A stretch of DNA of 42,337 nucleotides from Desulfuromonadales bacterium (lineage in GTDB: Bacteria; Desulfobacterota; Desulfuromonadia; Desulfuromonadales; Syntrophotaleaceae), in NCBI GenBank assembly GCA_003561875.1, contig PWVL01000009.1:1-42337 (forward strand), written 5' to 3'. A program made the position numbers and the translations under genes. Shown piece after piece: positions 18,160 through 28,439 of the stretch. The notes beneath the pieces are model-generated. The model made no database searches. It was not told the origin of the DNA and worked only from the letters and a program-made list of their open reading frames with translations. Every line of letters starts with the position of its first letter. The stretch's first letter is position 1.

Positions 18160-18270
18160 AGGAGAAGGCCCTTCCCGCAAGGTGGCAGCTTTCCCGATAC
18201 CTGCGGTAGCAGGTGCGCCGTGGAGGCTTTCGGAAAGCGCAGAGCAAAGCAAAAACGAACAGCAAGTCAG
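18160..18270 (-). promoter_or_regulatory. Structured 5' leader of the PilZ gene (candidate cis-regulatory RNA)
   Basis: Reverse strand shows consecutive hairpins CTTTC-C-GAAAG, ACCTGC-TACC-GCAGGT and CCTT-GCGGG-AAGG directly upstream of the ATG. Confidence 0.3.
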
Positions 18271-18384
18271 TCGAGTTTTCCTATTCTTTTGCTCTCTCAT
18301 CTAGCACAGAGAGTTAAAATATTCAAGCTCCGATTTCTGGTTTTCAATTTAAAATGGGAGGGTTCGATCCCTTTCGTTGGAAGC

Positions 18385-19809
18385 TCAATCTGCTTTTTCG
18401 GGTTTCGGCAGAACGTTGCCGGACTTCGCGGAAGGTCTGTCGGTTTGACGACTGTTGGCGTCTTCGTCCCGGTTCTGGTGGTTTGGGAAGACTTTTTCGC
18501 CGGGCACGGTCTGTTCCCGGTTTCGCAGCAGGCTCATGCGCTCCTGAAGGGTTTTTTCAAAGCCGCGATTGCTAGGCCGGTAGTAGTTGCAATCCCGAAG
18601 CGATTCAGGCAGATAGCTCTGTAGCGTGTGTCCGCCCTCGTAATCGTGAGGGTAGCGATAGTCTTTGCCGTAGTCGAGTTTTTTCATCAGCTCGGTCGGG
18701 GCATTACGCAGATGCAGCGGTACGGGCAGGGAACCGCTACGGCGGACTTCGGCCAGGGCTTTGTCGATACCCAAGTAGGAGGCATTGCTTTTTGGTGCGC
18801 AGGCCAGGTAGGTGGTCGCTTGGGCCAGGGGGATGCGTCCTTCCGGCATGCCGACAAAATGGCTCGCCTGCTGGGCGGCCAACGCGATCTGCAGGCCCCG
18901 GGGGTCGGCATTGCCGATGTCCTCCGCGGCGAAGATGACCATGCGACGGGCGATAAATTGAGGGTCTTCGCCGGATTCAATCATGCGGGCCAGCCAGTAC
19001 AGGGCGGCGTCGGGATCGGAGCCCCGCAGGCTTTTGATAAAGGCCGAGATGACGTTATAGTGTTCTTCGCCGCCCTTGTCGTAGAGGAGTCCCTTTTTTT
19101 GCAGGGCTTCCCGGGCGGTTTGCAGCGAGATTGGTCCCTTGCCGGTGAGGGCGGCGGCCACTTCCAGAGCGTTGAGCCCGGCCCGGGCGTCGCCGTGAGC
19201 CTGCCCGGCAAGCAACGCAAGGGTGGTCTCCGGGGTGTCCCGGTGGCGCTGGTCAAGGCCCCGCGGGTCCTCCAGCGCTCGCTGAAGCAGTTCTTGTATA
19301 TGGAAGCTTTCCAGCGGCTTGAGTACAAAAACCCTTGAGCGAGAGAGCAGGGCGGAGTTGATCTCGAAGGAAGGATTCTCCGTTGTGGCTCCGATCAGAA
19401 TGATGTCGCCGCGCTCTACGTAGGGAAGAAAGGCGTCCTGTTGGGCTTTGTTGAAGCGGTGGATTTCGTCGACAAACAACAGTGTCTTGCGGCCGTGATA
19501 GGCGCGCTCCTCGCGGGCCTGACGGATCAGTTCCCGTACCTCTTTCACGCCCTGCAGCACGGCGGAAAAGAACTCAAAACGACTTCGGGTACTGTTGGCG
19601 ATGACCTGGGCCAGGGTGGTTTTGCCCGTGCCGGGGGGACCCCAGAAAATCACCGAGGACAACTGGTCGGTTTCGATCAGACAACGCAGAACCTTGCCCG
19701 GCCCCAGCAGATGTTCCTGGCCGACCATTTCATTGAGGCGGCGAGGACGCATTCGCTCGGCTAGGGGGCCGCAAGAGCCGGGTTCGGGGTTCGCTTCAAA
19801 AAGGTCCAT
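18385..19809 (-). CDS. rarA: Replication-associated recombination protein A (AAA+ ATPase, RarA/MgsA)
   Basis: PLAERMRPRRLNEMVGQEHLLGPGKVL, WGPPGTGKTTLAQ, LFVDEIHRFNKAQQDAFLP. Confidence 0.93.
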   Translation of the reverse strand: MDLFEANPEPGSCGPLAERMRPRRLNEMVGQEHLLGPGKVLRCLIETDQLSSVIFWGPPGTGKTTLAQVIANSTRSRFEFFSAVLQGVKEVRELIRQAREERAYHGRKTLLFVDEIHRFNKAQQDAFLPYVERGDIILIGATTENPSFEINSALLSRSRVFVLKPLESFHIQELLQRALEDPRGLDQRHRDTPETTLALLAGQAHGDARAGLNALEVAAALTGKGPISLQTAREALQKKGLLYDKGGEEHYNVISAFIKSLRGSDPDAALYWLARMIESGEDPQFIARRMVIFAAEDIGNADPRGLQIALAAQQASHFVGMPEGRIPLAQATTYLACAPKSNASYLGIDKALAEVRRSGSLPVPLHLRNAPTELMKKLDYGKDYRYPHDYEGGHTLQSYLPESLRDCNYYRPSNRGFEKTLQERMSLLRNREQTVPGEKVFPNHQNRDEDANSRQTDRPSAKSGNVLPKPEKAD

Positions 19810-19971
19810 AAAGTTTCCGTGCTGGGGTTCGGGAGGACGGGTTCAAAATGCTAGCATGGAAGAGCTTTCAGGGCAACCCGGATATGTTATAAGTTGTTGA
19901 AAGTGATAGACTTTGGCAGGAGGCTGTGCTAGCTTCGCCAGGCGTACGCATTTCGTTTTCCAAGGGTTGTC

Positions 19972-20841
19972 ATGAAACGTATCGGGATTTATGCCAAGTG
20001 CAGTCACCCGGATGCCGTGCAGGTCGCCGGCGAGGTCCTCGAATGGCTGGAAGGGCGGCGGCTGGAGGTGTTTGCAGAGCAGCAGCTGGCACAAAAGCTG
20101 GACGGGCGTGGTCCGGGCTATGAGAGAATACAGATTCCGGCTCTGGTCGACCTGATTGTCGTTCTTGGTGGAGACGGCACCTTGATTTCCGTTGCCCGGC
20201 AGGTAGCCCGGCAGGAAAACTATCGGGAGATTCCGATTCTGGGAATTAATCTCGGCAGCCTGGGATTTTTGACCGAAATTACCCGGGAAGAGCTGTTTCC
20301 GTGTCTGGAGAGGGTGTTGCTGGGTAATTTTAAAGTTTCCCGGCGCATGATGCTAGAGGCTGTCATTATTCGCGATGATCGGGAGATCAAGCGGTTCATA
20401 GTCCTCAATGACGTGGTTCTCAACAAGGGAGCAATCGCTCGTATTGTTGATATGGAGGTGTGGGTGGATGAGGTCTATCTGACGACCTTCAAGGCTGATG
20501 GCCTGGTAATTGCAACTCCCACGGGATCGACGGGTTACAATCTGTCTGCCGGCGGGCCGATTATCGCTCCGGGTCTGCACTGTTTTGTTATATCGCCCAT
20601 CTGTCCTCACATGCTCGCCAATCGTCCGTTGATTGTTTCGGATGATTCTCAGATTCATGTCGAGGTCAGGTGCAAGGATGAGCATGTTGTGTTCACCGCC
20701 GACGGGCAGGTCGCGGTGGATTTGCAGGCCGGTGACCTGATACGGGTCTGCAAGGCGCAGCGATCTACGCTACTGGTGGACAGCCCATCTAGGGATTACT
20801 TTGAGGTGTTGCGAACCAAGCTGGGTTGGGGCGAACGCTGA
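19972..20841 (+). CDS. nadK: NAD(+) kinase
   Basis: VLGGDGTLISVAR, GINLGSLGFLTE, DGLVIATPTGSTGYNLSAGGPI. Confidence 0.94.
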   Translation: MKRIGIYAKCSHPDAVQVAGEVLEWLEGRRLEVFAEQQLAQKLDGRGPGYERIQIPALVDLIVVLGGDGTLISVARQVARQENYREIPILGINLGSLGFLTEITREELFPCLERVLLGNFKVSRRMMLEAVIIRDDREIKRFIVLNDVVLNKGAIARIVDMEVWVDEVYLTTFKADGLVIATPTGSTGYNLSAGGPIIAPGLHCFVISPICPHMLANRPLIVSDDSQIHVEVRCKDEHVVFTADGQVAVDLQAGDLIRVCKAQRSTLLVDSPSRDYFEVLRTKLGWGER

Positions 20842-20880
20842 AGTCCGGCGCGATGATGTTGCCGGCAAAAGGACGGGGTC

Positions 20881-22560
20881 ATGCTGACAGACCTTCAGAT
20901 TAGAAATTTCGCCATTATCGATGTTCTTGAAGTCGAATTTTCCTCCGGGTTCAACGTGCTGACCGGTGAAACCGGAGCCGGCAAATCGATTATCATCGAT
21001 GCCGTTGCTCTTTTGCTGGGTGACCGGGCGCGAGGAGATTTGATTCGAACCGGGCACGAAGAGGCTGTGGTGGAGGCGGTTTTTGACCTTCGGGAGCAAG
21101 CGCAGGTCCGCCGGAACCTGGCGGAAGGCGGTTTTGGCGACGAGGAAGAGTTGTTGATTCGAAGAGTGGTCAATCGCAACGGGCGCAACAAGATCTTCAT
21201 CAATGGCCATCTGGCCAAGCTGGTCCAGTTGCACCCCCTGACCAGTCAACTCATGAGCATTTATGGCCAGCATGAGCATCAGGGACTGCAGCGCCCTGAC
21301 AGCCACCTGGAATTTCTGGATTATTTTGCCGGTTTGCAGGACTCCTTGCAGGACTATCGAACCTGTTACGATGAGCTGCAGCGACTGGAGAATGTATTCC
21401 AGGGAATGCAGGAGGCGGAAGCAGAGCGGCTGCAGCGTCTGGATCTGCTGACCTTTCAGCTGCGTGAGCTTGAAAACGCGGAGTTGCGTGCCGGTGAAGA
21501 GGAGGAGCTGGCCGACGAACGGTCTCTGCTGCAGCATGGAGAACGTCTTTCTCGAGCCGCTCTGGGGGGGTACGAGACTCTTTACGGCGCTGAGCAGGCC
21601 GTCTGCGCCCAGCTTGACACGGTTGCCTCCTCCCTCGAGGATTCTGCGGCCATCGACGGTAAGTTGGCGCCATTGGCCGAAACGGTGCGCTCTTCCCTGT
21701 ATGCTTTGGAGGATGTCGCTGAGCAGTTGCGGGATTACGCAGGAAAGGTGTCATTTGACGGCGCTCGCCTGGATCAGATCGAAACGCGGCTTGCTTTTCT
21801 GGGCAACCTGAAGCGTAAATATGCCGATTCCGTCGACGGATTGCTGGTTTGCCGGGATAAAATGGCCGAGGAATATGAAGCCTTGGTGAACGCGGACGCC
21901 GCCAGGGAGGAATTAGCCAAGAGGCTGGATGATTTGCGCAATCACCTACGACACAAAGGTGAGGCCTTGTCGTCGCGCCGACAGGAGGCCGCCGAAGAGC
22001 TTCGTCGGGCCGTAGAGAAGGAGTTGACCGAGTTGGCCATGGCCAAGGCACATTTCGAGATGCGCCTTTTCCCTCTGGCGGCGCCCGGCCCGTCAGGGTT
22101 GGAACGAGGCGAGTTTTATCTGGCTGCCAACGCCGGGGAAGATTCCAAACCGCTGGCCTGGATCGCTTCGGGCGGCGAACTGTCCCGCATCATGCTGGCC
22201 CTGCGACGGGCTGCTCCCGGTGCCGAGTGCATAGCTACCCTCATTTTTGACGAAGTCGACGCCGGTATCGGCGGTGTGGCAGCCAGTGCCGTAGGGCGCA
22301 AACTTCAGTCCATCGCTGAAACGGCGCAGGTTTTGTGCATCACCCACCTGCCCCAGGTGGCGGCCTTTGCCGACCAACATTACCGGGTTGAAAAGCAGGA
22401 GCGGGAGGGGCGAACCTGTACTGCCCTGGTCCGCCTCGAGGGTGAGCAACGGGTGGAAGAGATGGCGCGAATGCTCGGCGGAGCCCAGGTGACGGAGCGT
22501 ACTCTGGAACATGCCCGCGAGATCGTTGCCAGTTCCGCATCCGGCGCTTTGCCTCATTGA
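20881..22560 (+). CDS. recN: DNA repair protein RecN
   Basis: MLTDLQIRNFAIIDVLEVEFSSGFNVLTGETGAGKSIIIDA; C-terminal FDEVDAGIGGVAASAVGRKL...CITHLPQVAAFADQHY. Confidence 0.95.
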   Translation: MLTDLQIRNFAIIDVLEVEFSSGFNVLTGETGAGKSIIIDAVALLLGDRARGDLIRTGHEEAVVEAVFDLREQAQVRRNLAEGGFGDEEELLIRRVVNRNGRNKIFINGHLAKLVQLHPLTSQLMSIYGQHEHQGLQRPDSHLEFLDYFAGLQDSLQDYRTCYDELQRLENVFQGMQEAEAERLQRLDLLTFQLRELENAELRAGEEEELADERSLLQHGERLSRAALGGYETLYGAEQAVCAQLDTVASSLEDSAAIDGKLAPLAETVRSSLYALEDVAEQLRDYAGKVSFDGARLDQIETRLAFLGNLKRKYADSVDGLLVCRDKMAEEYEALVNADAAREELAKRLDDLRNHLRHKGEALSSRRQEAAEELRRAVEKELTELAMAKAHFEMRLFPLAAPGPSGLERGEFYLAANAGEDSKPLAWIASGGELSRIMLALRRAAPGAECIATLIFDEVDAGIGGVAASAVGRKLQSIAETAQVLCITHLPQVAAFADQHYRVEKQEREGRTCTALVRLEGEQRVEEMARMLGGAQVTERTLEHAREIVASSASGALPH

Positions 22561-22659
22561 ATACTGCCGGCGCACGATGCAGGCGGCCGCTTTGCCGCTG
22601 TTTCGTGATCCGGTCCTTGTTCCAATCAACCTGCACCTGCAATGGTGAGAGCCAAGCCC

Positions 22660-23112
22660 ATGATCCTTCGTAAAGCGCGTATTCCCGATGCCAAAGCGAT
22701 TCACGCCCTGCTGGTGGGCTATGCTCAGCAGGAGTTGATGCTGCCTCGCTCCCTGCCGGATATTTATGAGCGCATCCGCTCCTTTTATGTTTATGAGGAG
22801 CAGGGTCAGGTCCTTGGCACGGTCAGTTTACAGATATGCTGGTCGGATCTGGCGGAAATTCGCTCTTTGGCCGTTGCCGACGATTTGAAAATGAAAGGTA
22901 TCGGCCGCCTGCTGGTACAGGCCTGCCTGGAGGAGGCCAGAGAACTGGGACTGAAGAGGGTTTTTGCCCTGACCTATCAGCCGGGTTTTTTTGAAAAGAT
23001 GGGTTTTGGCTACATCGAAAAGTCGGAGCTCCCGCAGAAAATCTGGAGTGATTGCGTCAAATGTCCGAAGTTTCCCGACTGTGACGAGATTGCCATGAGC
23101 ATCGTCCTGTAA
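22660..23112 (+). CDS. GNAT N-acetyltransferase, short ArgA-like (N-acetylglutamate synthase type)
   Basis: MILRKARIPDAKAIHALL...IRSLAVADDLKMKGIGRLLV...GFFEKMGFGYIEKSELPQKIWSDCVKCPKFPDCDEIAM. Confidence 0.8.
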   Translation: MILRKARIPDAKAIHALLVGYAQQELMLPRSLPDIYERIRSFYVYEEQGQVLGTVSLQICWSDLAEIRSLAVADDLKMKGIGRLLVQACLEEARELGLKRVFALTYQPGFFEKMGFGYIEKSELPQKIWSDCVKCPKFPDCDEIAMSIVL

Positions 23113-23138
23113 GAGTGTCCGCTCAGGGAACGAGAAAC

Positions 23139-23168
23139 TTGACAGGCTGGCTGTTTTTTTTCCATTAT
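23139..23168 (+). promoter_or_regulatory. Sigma70-like promoter upstream of the M23 peptidase gene
   Basis: TTGACA (23139-23144), 18 bp spacer, CATTAT (23163-23168). Confidence 0.45.
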
Positions 23169-23248
23169 CGGGGCACGTACTCATAAAGCCCTACATCCCG
23201 CCGGTCGGTTTGCTGCCATGATTCTGGAGACTTTCTTCAGGCCGGTGG

Positions 23249-24154
23249 GTGTTTTCCCTCTTTGATCTTTTGAAAGGATTTTTTTTGGACCGACAGAGAC
23301 TGTCCATTCTCATAATCCCCGACGATGCTCGCCGTGTCCGGCACTTGCGACTCGGAATGCGCTGCCTGCAACTTCTGGCCGGCAGCCTGATCGTAGTTCT
23401 GCTGGCTTTGGGATGGTTGACTGCCAACTATTTTCGCACGGTTTTCGACCGCAGCGAACTGGCCCGGCTTCGAATCGAGAATGGCAGTCAGCAAGAAGTG
23501 ATACGGGCGCTTTCGACGGACATGGAGCACCTGCGTCGGGAAATGGTGGTGCTTGCGCAAAATGACGCCAAGGTCCGTCTGATGGCAGAGCTGACCAAGC
23601 CGGCTGTGGAAGCTCCGGCCGGTCTCGGAGGTCCCGGCGGGCACTCCGCCGTCGAAGAACTGGTCGAACTGCAGCGACAGATCGACCAGATTCGTCAGGA
23701 TATGGATCTGCGCCGCCAGAGTCTGGAAGAAATTCAGAGCTATTTCAACGATCAGAATTCCCTCCTCGCCGCGCGTCCCAAGGGATGGCCGACCAAGGGC
23801 TGGATTACCTCCGGTTTCGGTCGCCGCCAGTCGCCTTTCACTGGCCGAACGACCATGCATCAGGGAGTCGACATTGCCGCCCGCACGGGCACTCCGGTGG
23901 TGGCTTCCGCCAACGGAGTGGTCAGCCGGGTGGCTAATCTGCCCGATTATGGCAAGATCGTGGTGCTCGACCACGGCTATGGTTATCAGACCTATTACGC
24001 GCACAACTCCAAGATTTTCGTCAAAACGGGCCAGCGCGTTCAGCGGGGGGAGAAGATCGCCGCTGTCGGCAACACCGGGCGCTCCACCGGTTCCCACCTG
24101 CATTACGAAGTTCGTCTCAACGGCGTCCCCGTGAATCCGCGACGCTATTTTTGA
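23249..24154 (+). CDS. M23-family metallopeptidase with N-terminal TM and coiled coil
   Basis: TM segment LLAGSLIVVLLALGWL; coiled coil; LytM motif MHQGVDIAARTGTPVVASANGVV...TGSHLHYEVRLNG. Confidence 0.9.
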   Translation: MFSLFDLLKGFFLDRQRLSILIIPDDARRVRHLRLGMRCLQLLAGSLIVVLLALGWLTANYFRTVFDRSELARLRIENGSQQEVIRALSTDMEHLRREMVVLAQNDAKVRLMAELTKPAVEAPAGLGGPGGHSAVEELVELQRQIDQIRQDMDLRRQSLEEIQSYFNDQNSLLAARPKGWPTKGWITSGFGRRQSPFTGRTTMHQGVDIAARTGTPVVASANGVVSRVANLPDYGKIVVLDHGYGYQTYYAHNSKIFVKTGQRVQRGEKIAAVGNTGRSTGSHLHYEVRLNGVPVNPRRYF

Positions 24155-24347
24155 TGTCACCACACTATCCGCTCCGACCGGTCGCCCCTGCTTGTTCGTG
24201 CACATCAGGGCGAGAATGGGTCTGGCCTTTTCGTGAGCCGGCTCCTTCAAACCCTTGACCAATTCCTTGTGCAGATTTGCGCATCGCCGCCCCCGGCGGG
24301 CAGTTTCCCACCGGTTCTCTGACCGGTAACGCGGCGGGTCTTTAACC

Positions 24348-24376
24348 TTGTTAGGCACTTTTCCCTGTGATAAAAT
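24348..24376 (+). promoter_or_regulatory. Sigma70-like promoter upstream of secA
   Basis: TTGTTA (24348-24353), 17 bp spacer, TAAAAT (24371-24376). Confidence 0.5.
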
Positions 24377-24464
24377 TCAGCTTTTTTGGAAACGTTTATC
24401 GTTTTTTGGGTAATTTTCAGGACGCTCTCAGTTGGCGAGCGTCAGTTTTTGGAGAAGATATAGA

Positions 24465-27155
24465 ATGATCGATGGTCTTTTGAAAAAGTTTTTCGGCAGT
24501 AAAAACGAACGCGAACTGAAACGGATCGGCCTTCTGGTCGAACAGATCAACGCTCTTGAGGAGACCTTTGAAGGGCTGGACGATGCCCGGCTGGCAGGCC
24601 AAAAGGAAATCTTCCGTCAGCGCCTGGCCGCAGGCGAGACTTTGGACGAACTGCTGGTAGAGTCTTTCGCGGTGGTCAGGGAGGCGGCCAAGCGGGTGTT
24701 GGGCATGCGTCACTTTGACGTGCAGTTGATCGGTGGCATCGTGCTCCACGAGGGTCGCATCGCCGAAATGAAAACCGGTGAAGGCAAGACCCTGATGTCC
24801 ACCCTGGCCTGCTACCTCAACGCATTGCCGGGCAAAGGCGTGCACGTGGTCACGGTCAACGACTATCTGGCCCGCCGTGATGCCGAATGGATGGGGCAGG
24901 TGCACCGTTTTCTGGGGCTCTCGGTAGGTTGCATCGTGCATGGCCTGACTGATGCGCAGCGAAAGGAGGCTTATTGCTGCGATATCACCTACGGCACCAA
25001 CAACGAATTCGGTTTTGACTATCTTCGGGACAATATGAAGTTTTCCCTGGACGATTATGTCCAGCGTTCCCTGTCCTACGCGATTGTCGACGAGGTGGAC
25101 TCGATTCTCATCGACGAGGCGAGAACGCCCCTGATCATCTCCGGCCCGAGCGAAATTTCGAGCGAGCTCTACTACGCCGCCGACAAGGTCATTCCGCTGT
25201 TGGAAAAAGGTAAGGTCATTGAGCACCGGGACGGCAAAATCGGCCCGGCGGTGAAGGAGTACAGCGGCGACTATACCGTCGACGAAAAGGCCAAGAGCGC
25301 CATGCTTACCGAGCAGGGGGTGGCCAAGGTGGAGAAGCTGCTGCGCGTCGACAATCTTTACGAACCGGGCAATATCGAGTTGCTGCACCATATCAACCAG
25401 GCGCTCAAGGCCCACGTGTTGTTCCGCCGCGATGTGGACTATGTGGTGAAGGACGGCGAGGTGATGATTGTTGACGAATTCACCGGTCGCCTGATGCCTG
25501 GCCGCCGCTGGAGCGACGGTCTGCATCAGGCGGTGGAGGCCAAAGAAGGGGTCAAGATCGAGAGTGAAAACCAGACCCTGGCCACCATCACTTTCCAGAA
25601 TTATTTCCGCATGTACGACAAGCTGGCGGGCATGACCGGCACCGCCGACACCGAAGCGGCGGAATTTCATCAGATCTACAAACTCGACGTGGTGGTGATA
25701 CCCACCAATCGGGAGATGGTGCGCAAGGATCTCTCGGATGTTATTTACAAAACCCGGACCGAGAAGTTCAAGGCGGTGGTGGAGGATATCGTCGAGCGCC
25801 ACGCCCAGGGGCAGCCGGTGCTGGTGGGTACCATCTCCATCGAAAATTCCGAAATGCTGTCGGCACTGCTGAAAAAACGGGGCGTTTCCCACCACGTACT
25901 GAATGCCAAACATCATGAAAAAGAAGCGGAAATCGTCGCCCAGGCCGGTCGCAGGGGCGCAGTGACCATCGCCACTAACATGGCCGGCCGCGGAACCGAC
26001 ATCGTGCTCGGTGGCAATTCGGAGATGCTGGCTCAGCGGGAAGCGGCGACCGGTGAGGATCCCGAGGCCGCCCTGCCGGAGCTGATGGTCAAATACCAGG
26101 CTCTGTGCAGTCGGGAAAAGACCGAAGTCATTGAGGCGGGTGGCCTCTATATCCTTGGAACCGAACGGCACGAGTCGCGACGGATCGACAATCAGCTGCG
26201 GGGACGGGCTGGCCGTCAGGGGGATCCCGGGGCGAGCCACTTTTATCTGAGTCTTGAGGACGATCTGCTGCGCATTTTCGGTTCCCATCGTGTGGCCTTT
26301 GTCATGGACCGTTTGAAAATCCCCGAAGGGGAGCCTATCGAACACGGAATGATTTCCCGCGCCATCGAGAACGCGCAGAAAAAAGTCGAGGGACACAACT
26401 TCGAGATTCGCAAGCACCTCATCGAGTACGATGATGTCATGAACACCCAGCGCAAGGTGATTTACGCCCAGCGGCGGGAAGTTCTGGCCGGGGAAAACCT
26501 GCGGGAGATCGTCGGCGGCATTGTTGAAGAGCTGATCGAGGACACGGTAGCCACCTTTTGTCCGGAGAAAACACCTCCCGGTGAATGGAACTGGACTGCG
26601 CTGGGCGAAGACTTTCTCGGCCTGTTCAACATGCCCTGCCCGGTTCCGGAAACAATCGATGCCGGCCTGACCCAGGCCCAGCTTGTCGACGACCTCAAAC
26701 AGCGGGTTGCACAGCGCCTGCGGGAGCGGGAAGAGGAATTTTCCACTCCGGTATTCGAACACCTGCTCAAGGTGCTGCTGTTGCAGGTCATTGACACGCA
26801 GTGGAAAGACCATCTGCTCTCCATCGACCACCTCAAGGAAGGAATCGGCCTGCGGGGCTACGCCCAGCAGAATCCCAAGGAGGCCTACAAGCGCGAGGCC
26901 TACGGGCTGTTTATGGAGATGATGGGACGGATTCGGCAGGAGGTTGTCGAGAAGCTGTTCCGGATTCAACTGGCCCGTCAGGAGGATATCGAGCGCATGG
27001 AAGAAAAGCAGCGTCGCCGTCGCATGGAACTCAATCGGGTCGGCGGTGAGGGCCAGGCACGCCAGCCGGCTACCCGTGCCGACGCCAAAGTCGGCCGGAA
27101 CGATCCGTGTTCCTGCGGCAGCGGCCAGAAATACAAAAAGTGCTGCGGAGCCTGA
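24465..27155 (+). CDS. secA: Preprotein translocase ATPase SecA
   Basis: [41 protein letters not shown]-terminal zinc motif [15 protein letters not shown]. Confidence 0.97.
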   Translation: MIDGLLKKFFGSKNERELKRIGLLVEQINALEETFEGLDDARLAGQKEIFRQRLAAGETLDELLVESFAVVREAAKRVLGMRHFDVQLIGGIVLHEGRIAEMKTGEGKTLMSTLACYLNALPGKGVHVVTVNDYLARRDAEWMGQVHRFLGLSVGCIVHGLTDAQRKEAYCCDITYGTNNEFGFDYLRDNMKFSLDDYVQRSLSYAIVDEVDSILIDEARTPLIISGPSEISSELYYAADKVIPLLEKGKVIEHRDGKIGPAVKEYSGDYTVDEKAKSAMLTEQGVAKVEKLLRVDNLYEPGNIELLHHINQALKAHVLFRRDVDYVVKDGEVMIVDEFTGRLMPGRRWSDGLHQAVEAKEGVKIESENQTLATITFQNYFRMYDKLAGMTGTADTEAAEFHQIYKLDVVVIPTNREMVRKDLSDVIYKTRTEKFKAVVEDIVERHAQGQPVLVGTISIENSEMLSALLKKRGVSHHVLNAKHHEKEAEIVAQAGRRGAVTIATNMAGRGTDIVLGGNSEMLAQREAATGEDPEAALPELMVKYQALCSREKTEVIEAGGLYILGTERHESRRIDNQLRGRAGRQGDPGASHFYLSLEDDLLRIFGSHRVAFVMDRLKIPEGEPIEHGMISRAIENAQKKVEGHNFEIRKHLIEYDDVMNTQRKVIYAQRREVLAGENLREIVGGIVEELIEDTVATFCPEKTPPGEWNWTALGEDFLGLFNMPCPVPETIDAGLTQAQLVDDLKQRVAQRLREREEEFSTPVFEHLLKVLLLQVIDTQWKDHLLSIDHLKEGIGLRGYAQQNPKEAYKREAYGLFMEMMGRIRQEVVEKLFRIQLARQEDIERMEEKQRRRRMELNRVGGEGQARQPATRADAKVGRNDPCSCGSGQKYKKCCGA

Positions 27156-27236
27156 CGGGCTGCTCGGGAGGGTCCGCCCCGCGGTTTGGCCGGGGATGAA
27201 TGTATTGCTTTCGATTCCGCCAAGGAGTTAACGATT

Positions 27237-28439
27237 ATGACAAGGACGACACGGCCCGGTCCGGTGGCGGGTTTCACCTTTGCGGCGACGGCGGCGGGGA
27301 TTCGTCGTTCCGGACGCCCCGATCTGGCTCTGATCTGTTCGAAGATTCCGGCCCGTTGCGCCGGCGTCTTTACCACCAATCGCATCAAGGCCGCTCCCCT
27401 GCAACTGACCGAACCTCGAATCGCCGCCGGCCTCTGCCAGGCGATTCTGGTCAACAGCGGCAATGCCAACGCCTGTACCGGTGAGCAGGGTCTGCACGAT
27501 GCCCGGAGCTGCTCCCGGCTGGCGGCCGCGTCCTTGGGCATCGCTGAAGATTTGATTGCCGTATCCTCCACCGGAGTGATCGGCGCGCCGCTGCCCATAG
27601 CCTGTTTTGAGACGCACATTCCGGAGTTGGCCCGCAGTCTGAAGTCCGACGCCGAGCAGGCGGTGGCCCAGGCCATCATGACCACCGACTCGTTTCCCAA
27701 GCAGGCGGCGGTACGGGGCGAAGTAGACGGCACCGCTTACAACCTGTTCGCCGTGGCCAAAGGGGCCGGAATGATCCATCCCAATATGGCCACCATGCTG
27801 GGATTTGTCCTGACCGACGCCCTGGTGCACCCCGACCTGCTTCGGGAGGGTTTGCGCCGGGCGGTAGACCGCTCATTCAACATCATCACCGTAGACGGCG
27901 ACACCTCGACCAACGACATGGTGCTGCTGCTGGCCAATGGTGTGGCGGGCAACCGGGAGATCGCGCCGGGCACACCGGAAGGAGAGCGCTTTTGTGCGGA
28001 GTTGACCGGGATTCTGCTGGAGCTGGCCAAAATGATCGTCCGGGACGGGGAAGGCGCCACCAAGCTGGTACGGATTCATGTCACCGGCGCGTCCAGCGCC
28101 GCCGATGCGGTCAAAGCCGCGCAAAGCGTGGCCACTTCATCCCTGGTCAAGACCGCTTTTTTCGGGGAAGACGCCAACTGGGGGCGGATTATCGCCGCAG
28201 TGGGCTATTCGGGAGCCGCAATCGAAGCCGACCGGGTGGAGATTCGCTTTGACGGTGTGCCGGTGGTGCAGCGCGGAATCAGCACCGGCAGGGAACAGGA
28301 GGCCCGGGCCACCGAAGTGCTCAAACAGGCCGAATTCACGGTTGCCATCGATCTGGGTCTGGGCAGCGCCGAAGCCGACTATTACACCTCCGATTTGACT
28401 TTTGACTACGTGAAGATCAATGCCGATTATCGTACCTGA
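27237..28439 (+). CDS. argJ: Bifunctional ornithine acetyltransferase/N-acetylglutamate synthase
   Basis: VAKGAGMIHPNMATMLGFVLTD self-cleavage motif; C-terminal EADYYTSDLTFDYVKINADYRT. Confidence 0.95.
   Translation: MTRTTRPGPVAGFTFAATAAGIRRSGRPDLALICSKIPARCAGVFTTNRIKAAPLQLTEPRIAAGLCQAILVNSGNANACTGEQGLHDARSCSRLAAASLGIAEDLIAVSSTGVIGAPLPIACFETHIPELARSLKSDAEQAVAQAIMTTDSFPKQAAVRGEVDGTAYNLFAVAKGAGMIHPNMATMLGFVLTDALVHPDLLREGLRRAVDRSFNIITVDGDTSTNDMVLLLANGVAGNREIAPGTPEGERFCAELTGILLELAKMIVRDGEGATKLVRIHVTGASSAADAVKAAQSVATSSLVKTAFFGEDANWGRIIAAVGYSGAAIEADRVEIRFDGVPVVQRGISTGREQEARATEVLKQAEFTVAIDLGLGSAEADYYTSDLTFDYVKINADYRT

Noticed and set aside
18352-18382. tRNA T-arm-like sequence (GAGGGTTCGATCCCTTT) near the rarA 3' end
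   Set aside because: No matching acceptor, D-arm or anticodon arm upstream; at most a fragment, probably chance.
24177-24320. Reverse-strand ORF segment (KELVKGLKEPAHEKARPILALMCTNKQGRPVGADSVV) upstream of secA
   Set aside because: Looked protein-like but I could not tie it to a family, and the ORF continues as the antisense of the M23 gene.
24417-26969. 850-aa reverse-strand ORF antisense to secA
   Set aside because: Frame mirrors the GC-rich codon pattern of secA; no protein family motifs and secA is unambiguous.
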